A stretch of 64,000 bases of DNA. It comes from Brevibacillus panacihumi W25. Its GTDB lineage: Bacteria; Bacillota; Bacilli; Brevibacillales; Brevibacillaceae. Below are positions 17,623 through 27,958 of this stretch, one piece after another. Position 1 is the first letter of the stretch, and each line of letters starts with the position of its first letter. A model generated the notes under the pieces. It saw only the letters and a program-made list of their open reading frames with translations, was not told the DNA's origin and ran no database searches. A program made the translations under genes and the position numbers. The stretch lies in the NCBI RefSeq assembly GCF_000503775.1, contig NZ_KI629782.1, positions 992,001 through 1,056,000 of the forward strand, read 5' to 3'.

Positions 17623-19044
17623 TTACTTGGCTAGCTCGTAGATGGCTTGAGCGTAGATAGCCATCGCACGCATGAGATCCTCGATCTCGATATACTCGTC
17701 CGTCTGATGGGCCGTAGATGCCCTCCCCGGAAAAAGCGGTCCGAAAGCAACCCCTGACGACATCATCTTGGCGTAGGTTGCTCCGCCCGAAGACAAGAGC
17801 TCAGCAGGCATGCCTGTGTGTTCTTCGTAGACGCGGGACAGCGTTTGCACGACAACATGATCGCTCGGGACGTAATGAGCGGATGATGAACGCAGTTCTG
17901 CCAGCGTCAAGCCCATTTCAGCCACTCGCTCTTTTAGCCGTTCGATCCGCTCCTCTTTAGATACGGTAGCGGGATAACGGATGTTTAACCGAATATTTCC
18001 TCCCTCAGCCTGACTGTAGCGCAAGATGCCGGCGTTTACGGTCAGCTTGCCAGAGACCTCATCCTCACAGGCCAGTCCCAAGCGTTCTGCGTAGAAATCC
18101 TCGTGCAGGATATCTGACAATAGGGAAATATACGAATACGCCGAACCTTCAAACGGGTATTGGCGCAGAAAACATGCCAGGGTTGTTCCAGCATTCTTTC
18201 CGATCTGCGGCTCCATCCCGTGCGCATTTATTCCAAATAATGTAAGTTCCAGATTCCCGTCTTCGCCGATGGCTGCCTCTCCAGTCGTGGATTTCTCCGT
18301 CACAAATGCCGGCCACTTCGCAAGCATCTCCTGCAAAACGGAGGGCTCACCTGAAGATACAATCGCGACAGCCCGATCTGGCACGCTGTTCCCCTGATTG
18401 CCGGAGACAAAGGAGAGAAGCTTCAAGCCCCCTTCAGCAGCCATTTCGGAGTCTGGCGGAATCGTCAGCGTAGGATTAATCTGTCCCTTTTCTGCGTGGA
18501 TGATCGGGAAGGAGGCGTCTGGCGAGAAACCAACCTGCGGAAGCGTCTCTTTCTCCAAAAAATGCTTCATGCACAACCATCCGCTTTCCTCGTCCGTCCC
18601 GATGATGAACCGCACCTTTTTAGACAAAGGAAGGCCTGAGTCCTTCACGATGTTCATCGCATAATAGGAAGCCAACGCCGGTCCCTTGTCATCCAGTGCG
18701 CCGCGTGCATAGATTTTGCCGTCCCGGATGCTCGGTTCAAACGGGGGAGTCGTCCAGCCTTCCCCCACGGTCACCAAATCCACATGAACCAGGACGCCAA
18801 TCTCTTCTGGAGCTGCTCCGAATTCGATCACTCCTGCGTAGCCGTCGACATTGCGAGTCACATATCCATCTGCTTCTCCACGCGTGAGCATATACTCCAA
18901 CGCTTCGGCGACGCCTGCTCCAAAAGGCTTTCCTTCCTCTGCGGTCGTCATATCCTCGATGCTGTTGATAGCTAGAAAGCGCTGCAAGTCTGCCAAAAAA
19001 GCGTCTCGCCTCAGATGCGCCAATTCTTTCCAGTTATGACTCAT
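17623..19044 (-). CDS. pepV: Xaa-His dipeptidase PepV (M20 family)
   Basis: 473 residues, the usual PepV length. Zinc-site motifs are present: VHVDLVTVGEGW (His, Asp), GALDDKGP (Asp), GTDEESG (Glu), FSPDASFP and the C-terminal STAHQTDEYIEIED. A lid domain sits in the middle. The enzyme cleaves dipeptides in the cytoplasm, which fits its place between the activator and the peptide importer. The ATG overlaps the upstream regulator by 11 bp, with GGGAAGGGG as ribosome site. Confidence 0.92.
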   Translation of the reverse strand: MSHNWKELAHLRRDAFLADLQRFLAINSIEDMTTAEEGKPFGAGVAEALEYMLTRGEADGYVTRNVDGYAGVIEFGAAPEEIGVLVHVDLVTVGEGWTTPPFEPSIRDGKIYARGALDDKGPALASYYAMNIVKDSGLPLSKKVRFIIGTDEESGWLCMKHFLEKETLPQVGFSPDASFPIIHAEKGQINPTLTIPPDSEMAAEGGLKLLSFVSGNQGNSVPDRAVAIVSSGEPSVLQEMLAKWPAFVTEKSTTGEAAIGEDGNLELTLFGINAHGMEPQIGKNAGTTLACFLRQYPFEGSAYSYISLLSDILHEDFYAERLGLACEDEVSGKLTVNAGILRYSQAEGGNIRLNIRYPATVSKEERIERLKERVAEMGLTLAELRSSSAHYVPSDHVVVQTLSRVYEEHTGMPAELLSSGGATYAKMMSSGVAFGPLFPGRASTAHQTDEYIEIEDLMRAMAIYAQAIYELAK

Positions 19045-21112
19045 GACGATTCCCCTTCCCGTTTCGTCGTTTTAAAAAGTCGAGAAACTGCTCTCCCTTG
19101 GACGAGATTTTACTTCCCTGTCGCCCTTTCCCTACTTGAATCAGCTCATTCGATTGCAACAGCTTTAAACGATAGCGAAGCTGCTGCGAGGAAATCGACA
19201 ATCCATGTGCCTCCAACTGTTCGCTCAGGGCATAGCGGCCCGTACCTCCTTGCTGCAATTCCAGCAGAATCGCGGCCATCTCCTCCAAAAATCCGCGCTT
19301 GCTGTATTCTTCTACAAGCTGCTCACATTCCTCGGAGAATCCGTCGTCCAATGACTCGGCATTCTCGACAAGGAAGGGCAGTTGGTAAACAAAGCCCTCA
19401 TCCTCTACGATATGCGCCAGATACTCTACGACATTTTCCAATTCGCGGATGTTGCCGGGCCATTCGTACTCCTGCATCGCTTTCATCGCCTCCTTTGAAA
19501 GCGTGAAAGGCGGTCTGCGCAAATCGTAGGAGTATTTGCGGATAAAACGCTCGACCAGCCAGGGAATGTCCTCCTGTCGGTGCCGCAACGGCGGCAGATG
19601 AATCGGGAGGATATTCAGCCGGTAATACAAGTCAGCGCGAAACGTTCCTTCTGCGATCATTTGCTTCAGATCTTGATTGGTTGCCGCTACGACCCGAATA
19701 TCGGTAGGAATGACTTTATTTCCGCCCACTCTCATGATTTGCCGCTCCTGCAGGACACGCAGCAGGCGATTTTGGATAGCACCGCTCGCATCGCCGATCT
19801 CATCGAGGAAGATCGTTCCTTTGTGAGCCAACTCAAACCAGCCGATATGGCCCCCTTTTCGCGCACCAGTAAAGGCGCCTTCCTCATACCCGAACAATTC
19901 GCTTTCGAGGAGGGATTCGGAAATGGCGGCAAAGTTGACACCGACGAAAGGCTCTCTGCGCCGCGGCGAGGCATTGTGGATAGCTTGGGCGAGCAATTCC
20001 TTACCCGTCCCCGTCTCTCCCAGTAAAAGAACGGTTGAATTGCTTCTGGCAATCTTTCGGGCGATTTGCAGGACTTTTTGAAAGGAAGGACTTTCTCCGT
20101 AGATATCATCGAACTGATATTTTGCCACCAGTCCTTTGCTGTACAGACGCATTCTGTAATCATGTTCCAGCTTTTCGATCTCTACCGCCTGGCGGAACAG
20201 CAGCAAGCTGCCCAGGAAGCGACCTTCCATAAAGATGTGCGTCTTGCGAAAAAAATAGGTCTTGTTCGCCCAATCCACCAAAATATCCTCATTCTCTTCA
20301 CATTGCTGCTGCAGATGGTAAAAATCGGATGGCAGGCTGACAGCTGCCTTCTCTCCGACGATGCTGGCACCGCGCAGGTTGAGGGAATCAATCGCCTTTT
20401 GATTGATAAAGCGAATAATTTCCTCTTCGTCGCAAGCAATCACGGCATCCTCGATCCCATTGACGATGGCTTCCAGATACTTGCTCAGCAGATGAGCATG
20501 TTGAATCTCATTGTTCAGTTCTTTCGTGATGTACACCAGCGACTGCATGATGCGCATGGTCACTTTCTGGAAATTGTCATTGTCAAAATGCGTGTAAATG
20601 GCGAGCCACGTAGACAGATCGATAACCCGAAAACCGATGTCGACGACCTTGCGAATATGCGGCGGTACATGCTCCGCTTCTCCTGGCGTCACGGCAATCT
20701 CAATATCTTTCGGATAATCTGCTCCGGGATAGTACGGATACAACTCAAAATCCAGTCCGGAAGCGCGGATCAATTCGATGTTATCGTATGCCGTTTCGGG
20801 GGTATCGCTGACCAAGAGGACTTTGATCCCTTTGGGAATCTCCAGCATGCCGCGAAGGTTCTGATAGGAAAACATCCGCTTCGCGATAATCATCTTGCTT
20901 CCTTGTGGCAGATAGGACTCTACCATGCCCTCAAGGCTCGGAGAAGAAATGACCACGAGTGATCCTTCTGCGATGGGCCTGAAGGCAAGCTGATCGACGC
21001 GTATGCCTTCGATATGAAAGTCATCGGACACACCCAATTCCACACACTGGCTGACAGCAGAGTGCAAGAATTCATCCATTTTTGCAATGAAGGTGACACT
21101 TTTTTTCTCCAT
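19034..21112 (-). CDS. sigma-54-dependent transcriptional activator with PAS domain
   Basis: 692 residues. The N-terminal ~190 resemble the PrpR_N type of sensory domain. A PAS domain follows (about 205-310: EAIVNGIEDAVIACDEEE). The sigma-54 AAA+ domain has Walker A GETGTGKE, the sigma-54 contact loop GAFTGA and Walker B GTIFLDEIGD. The C-terminus is not a FIS helix-turn-helix; it looks like a winged helix (RYALSEQLEAHGLSISSQQLRYRLKL, read here as separate pieces). It lies inside the operon it probably controls, between oppA and pepV, suggesting autoactivation. The inducer is unknown; peptides or amino acids are a guess from context. Confidence 0.88.
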   Translation of the reverse strand: MEKKSVTFIAKMDEFLHSAVSQCVELGVSDDFHIEGIRVDQLAFRPIAEGSLVVISSPSLEGMVESYLPQGSKMIIAKRMFSYQNLRGMLEIPKGIKVLLVSDTPETAYDNIELIRASGLDFELYPYYPGADYPKDIEIAVTPGEAEHVPPHIRKVVDIGFRVIDLSTWLAIYTHFDNDNFQKVTMRIMQSLVYITKELNNEIQHAHLLSKYLEAIVNGIEDAVIACDEEEIIRFINQKAIDSLNLRGASIVGEKAAVSLPSDFYHLQQQCEENEDILVDWANKTYFFRKTHIFMEGRFLGSLLLFRQAVEIEKLEHDYRMRLYSKGLVAKYQFDDIYGESPSFQKVLQIARKIARSNSTVLLLGETGTGKELLAQAIHNASPRRREPFVGVNFAAISESLLESELFGYEEGAFTGARKGGHIGWFELAHKGTIFLDEIGDASGAIQNRLLRVLQERQIMRVGGNKVIPTDIRVVAATNQDLKQMIAEGTFRADLYYRLNILPIHLPPLRHRQEDIPWLVERFIRKYSYDLRRPPFTLSKEAMKAMQEYEWPGNIRELENVVEYLAHIVEDEGFVYQLPFLVENAESLDDGFSEECEQLVEEYSKRGFLEEMAAILLELQQGGTGRYALSEQLEAHGLSISSQQLRYRLKLLQSNELIQVGKGRQGSKISSKGEQFLDFLKRRNGKGNRHES

Positions 21113-21136
21113 TCCATCCGCCCCACGAGGTAAAGT

Positions 21137-21171
21137 GAAGACAAGGGCATCCCATGCAGACCCTTGTCTTC
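21137..21171 (-). terminator. intercistronic hairpin after oppA
   Basis: GAAGACAAGGG pairs perfectly with CCCTTGTCTTC (11 bp, 13-nt loop) between oppA and the activator gene. The T tract is poor, so it may work as a partial terminator or as a 3' stabiliser that keeps oppA mRNA more abundant than the downstream genes. Confidence 0.65.
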
Positions 21172-21181
21172 GCCTATTTTA

Positions 21182-22855
21182 CTATTTCTTCTCAATCTCC
21201 GCCCATTTGTAGTCAAGCGTGCCTACAGGATGGCGCAAAATCCCTTTGATGTTCGGTTGATCCATGAACACCTTCGTATTGAAGTAGACCGGAACCAGCG
21301 GCATGTCATTCATGAAAATAGCTTCCGCGTCATGCATCAGACCGAAGCGCTCTTTTTCATCTGCCGTGTTGCGGATTTTCGCTACGAGGGCATCGTAGTC
21401 GGGATTGCTGTAATTGATGCGGTTGCCAGGATGATCCGTGACAAAGAGCTCCAGGAAGTTGATTGGATCACCGTAATCTGCAGGAATGGTAGAACGGGAG
21501 AACTGGAGTTGACGAGCGCGCTGCTCTGCCAAAAATACGTTCCATTCCTTGTTCTCCAGCTTGACGTCAACACCGAGGTTCTTCTTGTACATTTCCTGCA
21601 TCACTTGTGCGATCGCTTTATGTGTATCGCTTGTATTGTACGTCATGGTGACTGGCGGCAATGTCGTCCAGCCTTCTTCTTCCATCCCTTTTTTCAGCAG
21701 TGCCTTGGCTTGTTCGACATCATTATCCTTGAAGAAATCGCCGCCTTTTTCACGGAAGTCCGTTCCATCCGGCTCAGGGAAACCGATCGGCACATGCGCC
21801 AGGGCAGGAATCTGTTTTCCTTGGACGACATTCTCGATCAACAGCTTGCGATCAAGGGCGAGCGCAAACGCTTTACGGATGTTCGCATTGGTGAAAGGAG
21901 GCATTTGCGTATTCATGCGGTAGTAGTAGATTGCTGCTTCTGGCTCTACTTTCGCCTCACCGGATTCGATCAGTTTCGCCTTGAGATCGATTGGAACGGT
22001 TTGAATCATATCCAACTGTCCCGTTTTGTACATCTGGTACTGTGTGTTCTCATCGTTGACCATGATCCAATCGATGCCCGCATATTTTACGGAATCCTTG
22101 TCCCAATAGCCGTCATTCTTCACTACTTTCACGGATTGATCATGCACCCAATCTTCCATTTTGAAAGGTCCATTGGTCACGATGGAAGAAGCGTTTTCTG
22201 CCCACTTCGGATTGCTCTCTACCACTTTCTTGTTCACAGGGAAGAAAGTTGGCTGGGTGATAATATGCAAGAAATAACCAGCTGGCGCCGCGAGCTTCAC
22301 TTCAAGCGTCTTGTCATCCAATGCCTTGACCTGGACTCCGTCCGCGTTGCCCTCTCCCTTGTTGTAGGCTTCCGCTCCTTCTATGTAGTATGCCAGGAAG
22401 GCAGAAGGGAAGGCATTGTTCGGATCGAGAATACGCTTGAAGGCAAATTCGAAGTCATGAGCGGTGACGGGATCACCATTGGACCATTTCGAATCGCGCA
22501 ACGTGAAGGTATAGGTTTTGCCGTCTTCGCTGACACTCCATTTTTCTGCCATCGCCGGCTGCGGCACGTGTTTTTGATCAAGGCGGGCCAAGCCCTCCAT
22601 GGTAGCATTCAGAACCTCATTGGACGTGCTGTCAAAGCCTTTTGGCGGATCGAGGGAAGGCGGCTCTGTCTTCAGGTTGAGCCGCAGTTTTGCGGTCATG
22701 TCAGCTTGTCCCGCAGGCTCTTGTTGCGGAGCAGCACCCGCATTGCTGCCTGTATCTTGCGGCGCTGGAGCTGCCGTTTGGCTGCAACCGGTGACGGCTA
22801 GGACCGCGAGCAGAGCCGCAGTGCTAAGCACCTTCCATCCTTTTTTCATCTTCAT
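21182..22855 (-). CDS. oppA: oligopeptide-binding lipoprotein OppA
   Basis: 557 residues, SBP_bac_5 family. The signal peptide ends in AVTGC (lipobox Cys about 22), followed by a low-complexity linker and the binding fold starting LRLNLKTEPPSLDP. It is anchored outside the membrane and delivers peptides to OppBC. GGGGGA precedes the ATG at 22855. The 65-bp gap from the asparaginase gene has a weak hairpin (22891-22919, AAATGGC/GCCATTT) without a good T run. Confidence 0.93.
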   Translation of the reverse strand: MKMKKGWKVLSTAALLAVLAVTGCSQTAAPAPQDTGSNAGAAPQQEPAGQADMTAKLRLNLKTEPPSLDPPKGFDSTSNEVLNATMEGLARLDQKHVPQPAMAEKWSVSEDGKTYTFTLRDSKWSNGDPVTAHDFEFAFKRILDPNNAFPSAFLAYYIEGAEAYNKGEGNADGVQVKALDDKTLEVKLAAPAGYFLHIITQPTFFPVNKKVVESNPKWAENASSIVTNGPFKMEDWVHDQSVKVVKNDGYWDKDSVKYAGIDWIMVNDENTQYQMYKTGQLDMIQTVPIDLKAKLIESGEAKVEPEAAIYYYRMNTQMPPFTNANIRKAFALALDRKLLIENVVQGKQIPALAHVPIGFPEPDGTDFREKGGDFFKDNDVEQAKALLKKGMEEEGWTTLPPVTMTYNTSDTHKAIAQVMQEMYKKNLGVDVKLENKEWNVFLAEQRARQLQFSRSTIPADYGDPINFLELFVTDHPGNRINYSNPDYDALVAKIRNTADEKERFGLMHDAEAIFMNDMPLVPVYFNTKVFMDQPNIKGILRHPVGTLDYKWAEIEKK

Positions 22856-22920
22856 GAATGTTCCCCCTTTTCATGTAAAAAGCATATAACAAATGGCATC
22901 CCTGTGTAGAAGGCCATTTA

Positions 22921-23943
22921 TTAACAAATCGACCGATTCTCCTGCAGCAGCTGGAATGTCGTCTCGACACGGCCGACGACACTGCCACTCATGTTGGTAA
23001 TAGGCGGATTCGTATAGGCATGAAGAGTCTTCAGCGCCCCGTCCACGCCAATCCCCAATTGGCGAAGCACTTCATTGACCACCGGATAGATGGCGCGTGC
23101 ACCGCCATCCTCGATCTTGACCGCGATGCCAATGCCTCGCTCGCGATCCCCGAGGCAGTAGACGGATTCAGCGCCTGCTTTCCCGAAAATTCTCCCGCCG
23201 AATGCATTCATCAGATCTGTACAATAGCGGCTCTCCCCCCCAACCATCTCGGGATGGGCTACCATCGCCTCCACAATCCTTCTCGCAGCATCTTGACGAA
23301 CTGGATTGTCGATGACTTCCGGCTTGGCCAGCTTGGCGAAGGCCCAAGCGTAATTGACAAGCGGCAGACGATGAACCGGTACGCCGCACCCGTCTATTCC
23401 CAAGGTGATTTTTTCGCGCGGGTAACCAGTGATGTCCGCTACGACATCCAGGATTCGCTGCTGGACAGGATGCTCTGGCAAATGATAGCTCGCAACATCC
23501 TCCCCCATATGTGTGGCTGTGGCGATCATGCCCGCGTGCTTGCCGGAGCAGTTGCTGTACACAGGTGTCAGCGGCTTGCCTGCCCGAATCAATTCCTTGT
23601 AGCTCTCCTCGTGACGAGGAACGTGGGTGCCGCATTGCAGAGTCGCTTCTGGCTGCCCTGCACGTTCCAGCATACTCATCGCCCGCGTACGATGGCGCGG
23701 CTCTCCGCTGTGAGAAGCACAACAAAGTGAGAGGTCCGCCGGTTCCAACTGGTATCGATCTGCTGTACCTGTTTCGATGATCGGAATTGCCTGTAGGGGC
23801 TTCATGCTGGATCGGGCAAAAGTGAGTCGATCGGGATCACCGTAAGAGTAAAGCAGGTTGCCATGTTGATCCACTACTGCGATGTGACCCAGATGAGAGC
23901 TTTCCATTTGGTCTCCCCGGTATACGTTTGCTACCACATTCAT
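22921..23943 (-). CDS. asparaginase II family protein (PF06089-type)
   Basis: The 340-residue protein matches the AnsII family, distinct from E. coli-type L-asparaginases. Typical segments are RSSMKPLQAIP near residue 45, CCASHSGEPRH, YSNCSGKHAGMI and GIDGCGVPVH. It is predicted to hydrolyse asparagine to aspartate and ammonia. No signal peptide is present, so it acts inside the cell. It is the first gene of the peptide-utilisation operon, directly after a sigma-54 promoter, with AAGGAG at 8 nt. Asparagine specificity is inferred from the family name only. Confidence 0.82.
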   Translation of the reverse strand: MNVVANVYRGDQMESSHLGHIAVVDQHGNLLYSYGDPDRLTFARSSMKPLQAIPIIETGTADRYQLEPADLSLCCASHSGEPRHRTRAMSMLERAGQPEATLQCGTHVPRHEESYKELIRAGKPLTPVYSNCSGKHAGMIATATHMGEDVASYHLPEHPVQQRILDVVADITGYPREKITLGIDGCGVPVHRLPLVNYAWAFAKLAKPEVIDNPVRQDAARRIVEAMVAHPEMVGGESRYCTDLMNAFGGRIFGKAGAESVYCLGDRERGIGIAVKIEDGGARAIYPVVNEVLRQLGIGVDGALKTLHAYTNPPITNMSGSVVGRVETTFQLLQENRSIC

Positions 23944-23993
23944 AACAAGTCTCCTTTTTGAGGTTGGTTGGAATCCTTGTTAAGTGGAGAACA

Positions 23994-24009
23994 AGCAACT
24001 ATCGTGCCA
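23994..24009 (-). promoter_or_regulatory. sigma-54 (-24/-12) promoter
   Basis: Minus strand TGGCAC-GATAG-TTGCT matches the sigma-54 consensus TGGCAC-N5-TTGCW at every conserved position (GG at -24, GC at -12). It lies about 50 bp upstream of the asparaginase start and faces the operon that contains the sigma-54 activator. Confidence 0.85.
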
Positions 24010-24076
24010 AACTTGAGATAAATCTAAAAATATACTTTTTATCTGGGCTGAAGCTCCTCTCTCTTTGCCAACTCAA

Positions 24077-24133
24077 CGAAAATAGGGTAACATTTTTCGT
24101 TTTTATAACCCGTTTTTCCGAAAATAGGATCAC
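24077..24133 (-). promoter_or_regulatory. putative upstream activator sites of the sigma-54 promoter
   Basis: CGAAAATAGGGTAAC (24077-24091) recurs as CGAAAATAGGATCAC (24119-24133). The repeat period is 42 bp, close to four helical turns, and the sites lie about 70-125 bp upstream of the -24 box, a normal place for enhancer sites. The first copy is also followed by ATTTTTCG, making it a partial palindrome. Confidence 0.6.
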
Positions 24134-24150
24134 CCATTTTTAAACAACCA

Positions 24151-24191
24151 AAAAAAACACCTCATTCCCGGATCTTCAGGGATGTGAGGTG
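24151..24191 (-). terminator. terminator of the gmd gene
   Basis: Minus strand: CACCTCACATCCC pairs with GGGAATGAGGTG across a 9-nt loop and is followed by a run of eight T. It lies 12 bp after the gmd stop. Confidence 0.85.
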
Positions 24192-24202
24192 CCTATTCCG
24201 TA

Positions 24203-25183
<981 letters not shown>

Positions 25184-25320
25184 TCAATCTTCCCTCTACC
25201 ATCTTGTATATGTTCGGACTGGCTGATTGTTCCTTCGCCCGCACGCATTTTCCAGGTTGTCAATAAAGTATCGAATAAGGTGATTTGATCTACTTACCCT
25301 TGACCGGAGGGGGCTTAGCC

Positions 25321-27069
25321 ATGAAGGAAGAATGGAAAAAAGCGTATCAGCGCTGGCGTGACTTTCCCAATCTGGACGATCATCTTCGTCGAGATCTGCA
25401 CGCCCTTGAATCAGATGAATCTTTGCTGATGGATTGTTTCTACCGATATATGGAATTCGGAACAGGAGGCATTCGTGGAGAATTAGGTCCTGGCATCAAT
25501 CGCATGAATCTCTACACGGTCCGCAAAACGGCGGAAGGTCTTGCCCGCTACCTCTCCGTCCAGGGAGAGCAAACGAAAAAAGCCGGTGTCGTGATTGCCT
25601 TCGACTCACGGCACCAATCTGCAACGTTCGCCCGTGAAGTAGCCAAAGTATTGGGCAATCACGGAATACGCATCTATCTTTTTGAACGGATCATGCCAAC
25701 GCCGATTCTATCCTTTGCCGTCCGTCATTTGGCTGCTTCTGCAGGTGTCGTAATCACTGCCAGCCACAATCCGGCCAACTACAACGGAATAAAGGTATAC
25801 GATGCTGACGGTGCACAAATCACGCCCGACACCGCTTCCCGACTTTTCACCCTGATCCAGGAAGCTGGAGATGAATTGGCGATTCAAACAGCCGATGAAG
25901 AAAGCCTGCTGCAAAGCGGCATGCTGCTGCGAATTGGCGACACGATCGTGGACGCTTATTTCCAGCAGGTAAGCAGCATTCGTCAGCATTCCGAATTGTC
26001 CCAGGCAGCCAAGAATGCGGTGAACATCGTATTTACCCCTTTGCATGGGACAACCGGGGAAGTCATTTCCAAAGGCTTGAAGGACTTTGGCTATCATCAC
26101 GTGCTGACTGTTCCCGAGCAGGCTTTGCCCGACCCTGATTTCTCCACCGTTTCTTCCCCGAACCCCGAGGAACCAGAAGCGTTCCATCTGGCTTTGCAGT
26201 ACGCGATCCAAGCAGCAGCTGATCTGGTAATCGGCACCGATCCGGACGGGGATCGACTTGGGGTCTGGGTCAAACAAAGCGGCGGGACGTATCTGCCGCT
26301 GACAGGCAATCAAATCGGCGCGCTATTGTTATATGATGTGCTGCGTCAAAAACGTATCCAAGGGAGCTTGCCGCCGAATGGCATCGTTTTAAAAACCATC
26401 GTTACGTCTGAACTTGGCAGGCGAATCGCCGCTGATTTTGGCGTCAAAACGGAAGATACCTTGACCGGCTTCAAATACATTGGTGAAAAAATAACAACGT
26501 ACAAAAAAAGTGGAGATTATGTGTTTCTATTCGGCTATGAAGAAAGCTTCGGATACCTGATCGGAGATTTTGTTCGCGACAAGGATGCCGTACAAAGCGC
26601 CCTGCTGCTCGTAGACCTGTGCGCCTACCACAAGGCGAAAAACGAGAGTCTTGGCGACGCGCTGCAAAACTTGTATGAGCGATTCGGCTACTACCTTGAG
26701 GACCTGCAAACCAAAACGTTCAAAGGAGTACAAGGCATCCAAATCATGAAGGATTTGATGTCTTCCCTGCGCAGGCATCTGCCTCCATCTTTCGCCGGTA
26801 TGCGCATCATTGGCATAGAGGACTATCTGACAGGAAGCATGGAGGACTTGGCAAAAGGGAATCGCACACCTCTTTCGCTGCCTCGGTCTGATGTGCTCAA
26901 GGTTCTGTTGGAAGACGGCTCCTGGTTCTGTCTGCGCCCATCGGGGACAGAGCCAAAACTAAAGCTATATCTCGGTACGGTCGGAGACTCCCACAAGGAA
27001 GCCTCCCAAAAGCTGGAACAGTTAAAAGTCGACGTCAAAAAACTGCTCGAACATCCTTCGGAGGGTTAG
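25321..27069 (+). CDS. phosphoglucomutase/phosphomannomutase
   Basis: 582 residues, alpha-D-phosphohexomutase family of the PgcA type. It has the phosphoserine loop TASHNPANYNGIKVY (about residue 145), the metal-binding GTDPDGDR, the sugar-binding GYEESFGYLIGD and the C-terminal RPSGTEPKLK. It interconverts hexose 6- and 1-phosphates. In this cluster it could supply mannose-1-P for ManC and glucose-1-P for RfbF. GGAGGGGG at 7 nt fixes the ATG at 25321. Its stop overlaps the convergent gene by 4 bp. Confidence 0.9.
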   Translation: MKEEWKKAYQRWRDFPNLDDHLRRDLHALESDESLLMDCFYRYMEFGTGGIRGELGPGINRMNLYTVRKTAEGLARYLSVQGEQTKKAGVVIAFDSRHQSATFAREVAKVLGNHGIRIYLFERIMPTPILSFAVRHLAASAGVVITASHNPANYNGIKVYDADGAQITPDTASRLFTLIQEAGDELAIQTADEESLLQSGMLLRIGDTIVDAYFQQVSSIRQHSELSQAAKNAVNIVFTPLHGTTGEVISKGLKDFGYHHVLTVPEQALPDPDFSTVSSPNPEEPEAFHLALQYAIQAAADLVIGTDPDGDRLGVWVKQSGGTYLPLTGNQIGALLLYDVLRQKRIQGSLPPNGIVLKTIVTSELGRRIAADFGVKTEDTLTGFKYIGEKITTYKKSGDYVFLFGYEESFGYLIGDFVRDKDAVQSALLLVDLCAYHKAKNESLGDALQNLYERFGYYLEDLQTKTFKGVQGIQIMKDLMSSLRRHLPPSFAGMRIIGIEDYLTGSMEDLAKGNRTPLSLPRSDVLKVLLEDGSWFCLRPSGTEPKLKLYLGTVGDSHKEASQKLEQLKVDVKKLLEHPSEG

Positions 27070-27773
27070 ATGTCCAGAATCGGGCCGCTGCGATGCGGAT
27101 GGCCCCCGTTATCCGGGCCATAGTTTGGGGGGTGATACGCTGATTCGGGGGAAAGTTCTGCAAATTGGGCTACATCCAGAAGATCTTTGCGCAGGAAAAA
27201 CGCATTTACCCCTTGGGAATCTGTACCGATCAAAGCGTAGCCCAGTTTCTTGCCCAATGTCGTGAGCGAGCACAGACTGGCTCCAAAATACGATGTTCCG
27301 TCCCAGCAAAAATCTTCCTGGTAGGGGATGACCATGTTTTGTGGCGGAGGATAGGATGCATTGTACTCGATCACGACTACCCGCGGCTGATAGGCGTCGA
27401 GTGCTTGCCACACCCAGTAATCATTTCCATCAATATCGATCGATAAAAAATCGAATTCGACGGGAACCGCCATCTCTTGAAACAGCTGGCCGATATTATC
27501 GCGCGTGACAAATTGCTGACTGGCGCGAACCTGAGGATACGGAGCGATATTATTTGCAAGATTTTGGTAATGAAATTGGCTTCCTTCCAGCAGCACACCT
27601 GACCATCCATGATGAACCCACAGATTATGAGTCAAGCATTCCATGCCATCCTCGACCCCAAACTCTACAAAAAAGCGATTGACTGTACCGATCCTGGAGA
27701 ACAGCTCTTCAATCACTCCATCCTCGCCATTTTGCGAAAATACCTTCTTTTCAAAGCTGTTGATTTGGCCCAT
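27066..27773 (-). CDS. FkbM-like/class I methyltransferase-like protein
   Basis: 235 residues. It begins with SQNGEDGVIEELF, then a motif-I-like FVEFGVEDGMECLTHNL, a downstream FDFLSIDIDGNDYWVW and VVVIEYNASYPP. These fit the FkbM-like methyltransferase superfamily found in surface-glycan clusters, where members O-methylate sugars. The acceptor is unknown. It runs leftward against the pgm gene and away from the rmd gene, probably from its own promoter in the 185-bp gap. Confidence 0.6.
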   Translation of the reverse strand: MGQINSFEKKVFSQNGEDGVIEELFSRIGTVNRFFVEFGVEDGMECLTHNLWVHHGWSGVLLEGSQFHYQNLANNIAPYPQVRASQQFVTRDNIGQLFQEMAVPVEFDFLSIDIDGNDYWVWQALDAYQPRVVVIEYNASYPPPQNMVIPYQEDFCWDGTSYFGASLCSLTTLGKKLGYALIGTDSQGVNAFFLRKDLLDVAQFAELSPESAYHPPNYGPDNGGHPHRSGPILDI

Positions 27774-27958
27774 CTCCTGCCTCCTTGTCTCATCGTTGCC
27801 TTATTCTATGTCGCAACTGCAACGCCGCCATCCGCATCTGCCAAAAGTCAGCCCGTCAAAAGGCTGGTGCCGTGGCATGTTCCTTGGCAAACCATATGAA
27901 TAGCTAGAATGATTCGTTGATTTACCGCTTGGAAGCCCTACGGGGAGGTGGTTGTTCA

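Noticed and set aside
15657-22801. Long open frames on the + strand across the opp operon
   Set aside because: They lie antisense to well-supported OppD, OppC, OppB and OppA genes and show no motif of their own.
22891-22919. Hairpin between the asparaginase gene and oppA
   Set aside because: Only a 7-bp A/T-rich stem with a 15-nt loop and no T run; not convincing as terminator.
24151-24191. Terminator for the sigma-54 operon region in the rightward direction
   Set aside because: The T run is only on the minus strand, where it fits gmd; no rightward gene ends here.
27868-27895. Possible sigma-54 promoter before the rmd gene (TGGCATGTTCCTTGGCA)
   Set aside because: The GG and GC pairs are one base off the required spacing and the -12 half is not TTGC; the match to the true site at 23994 is much better.
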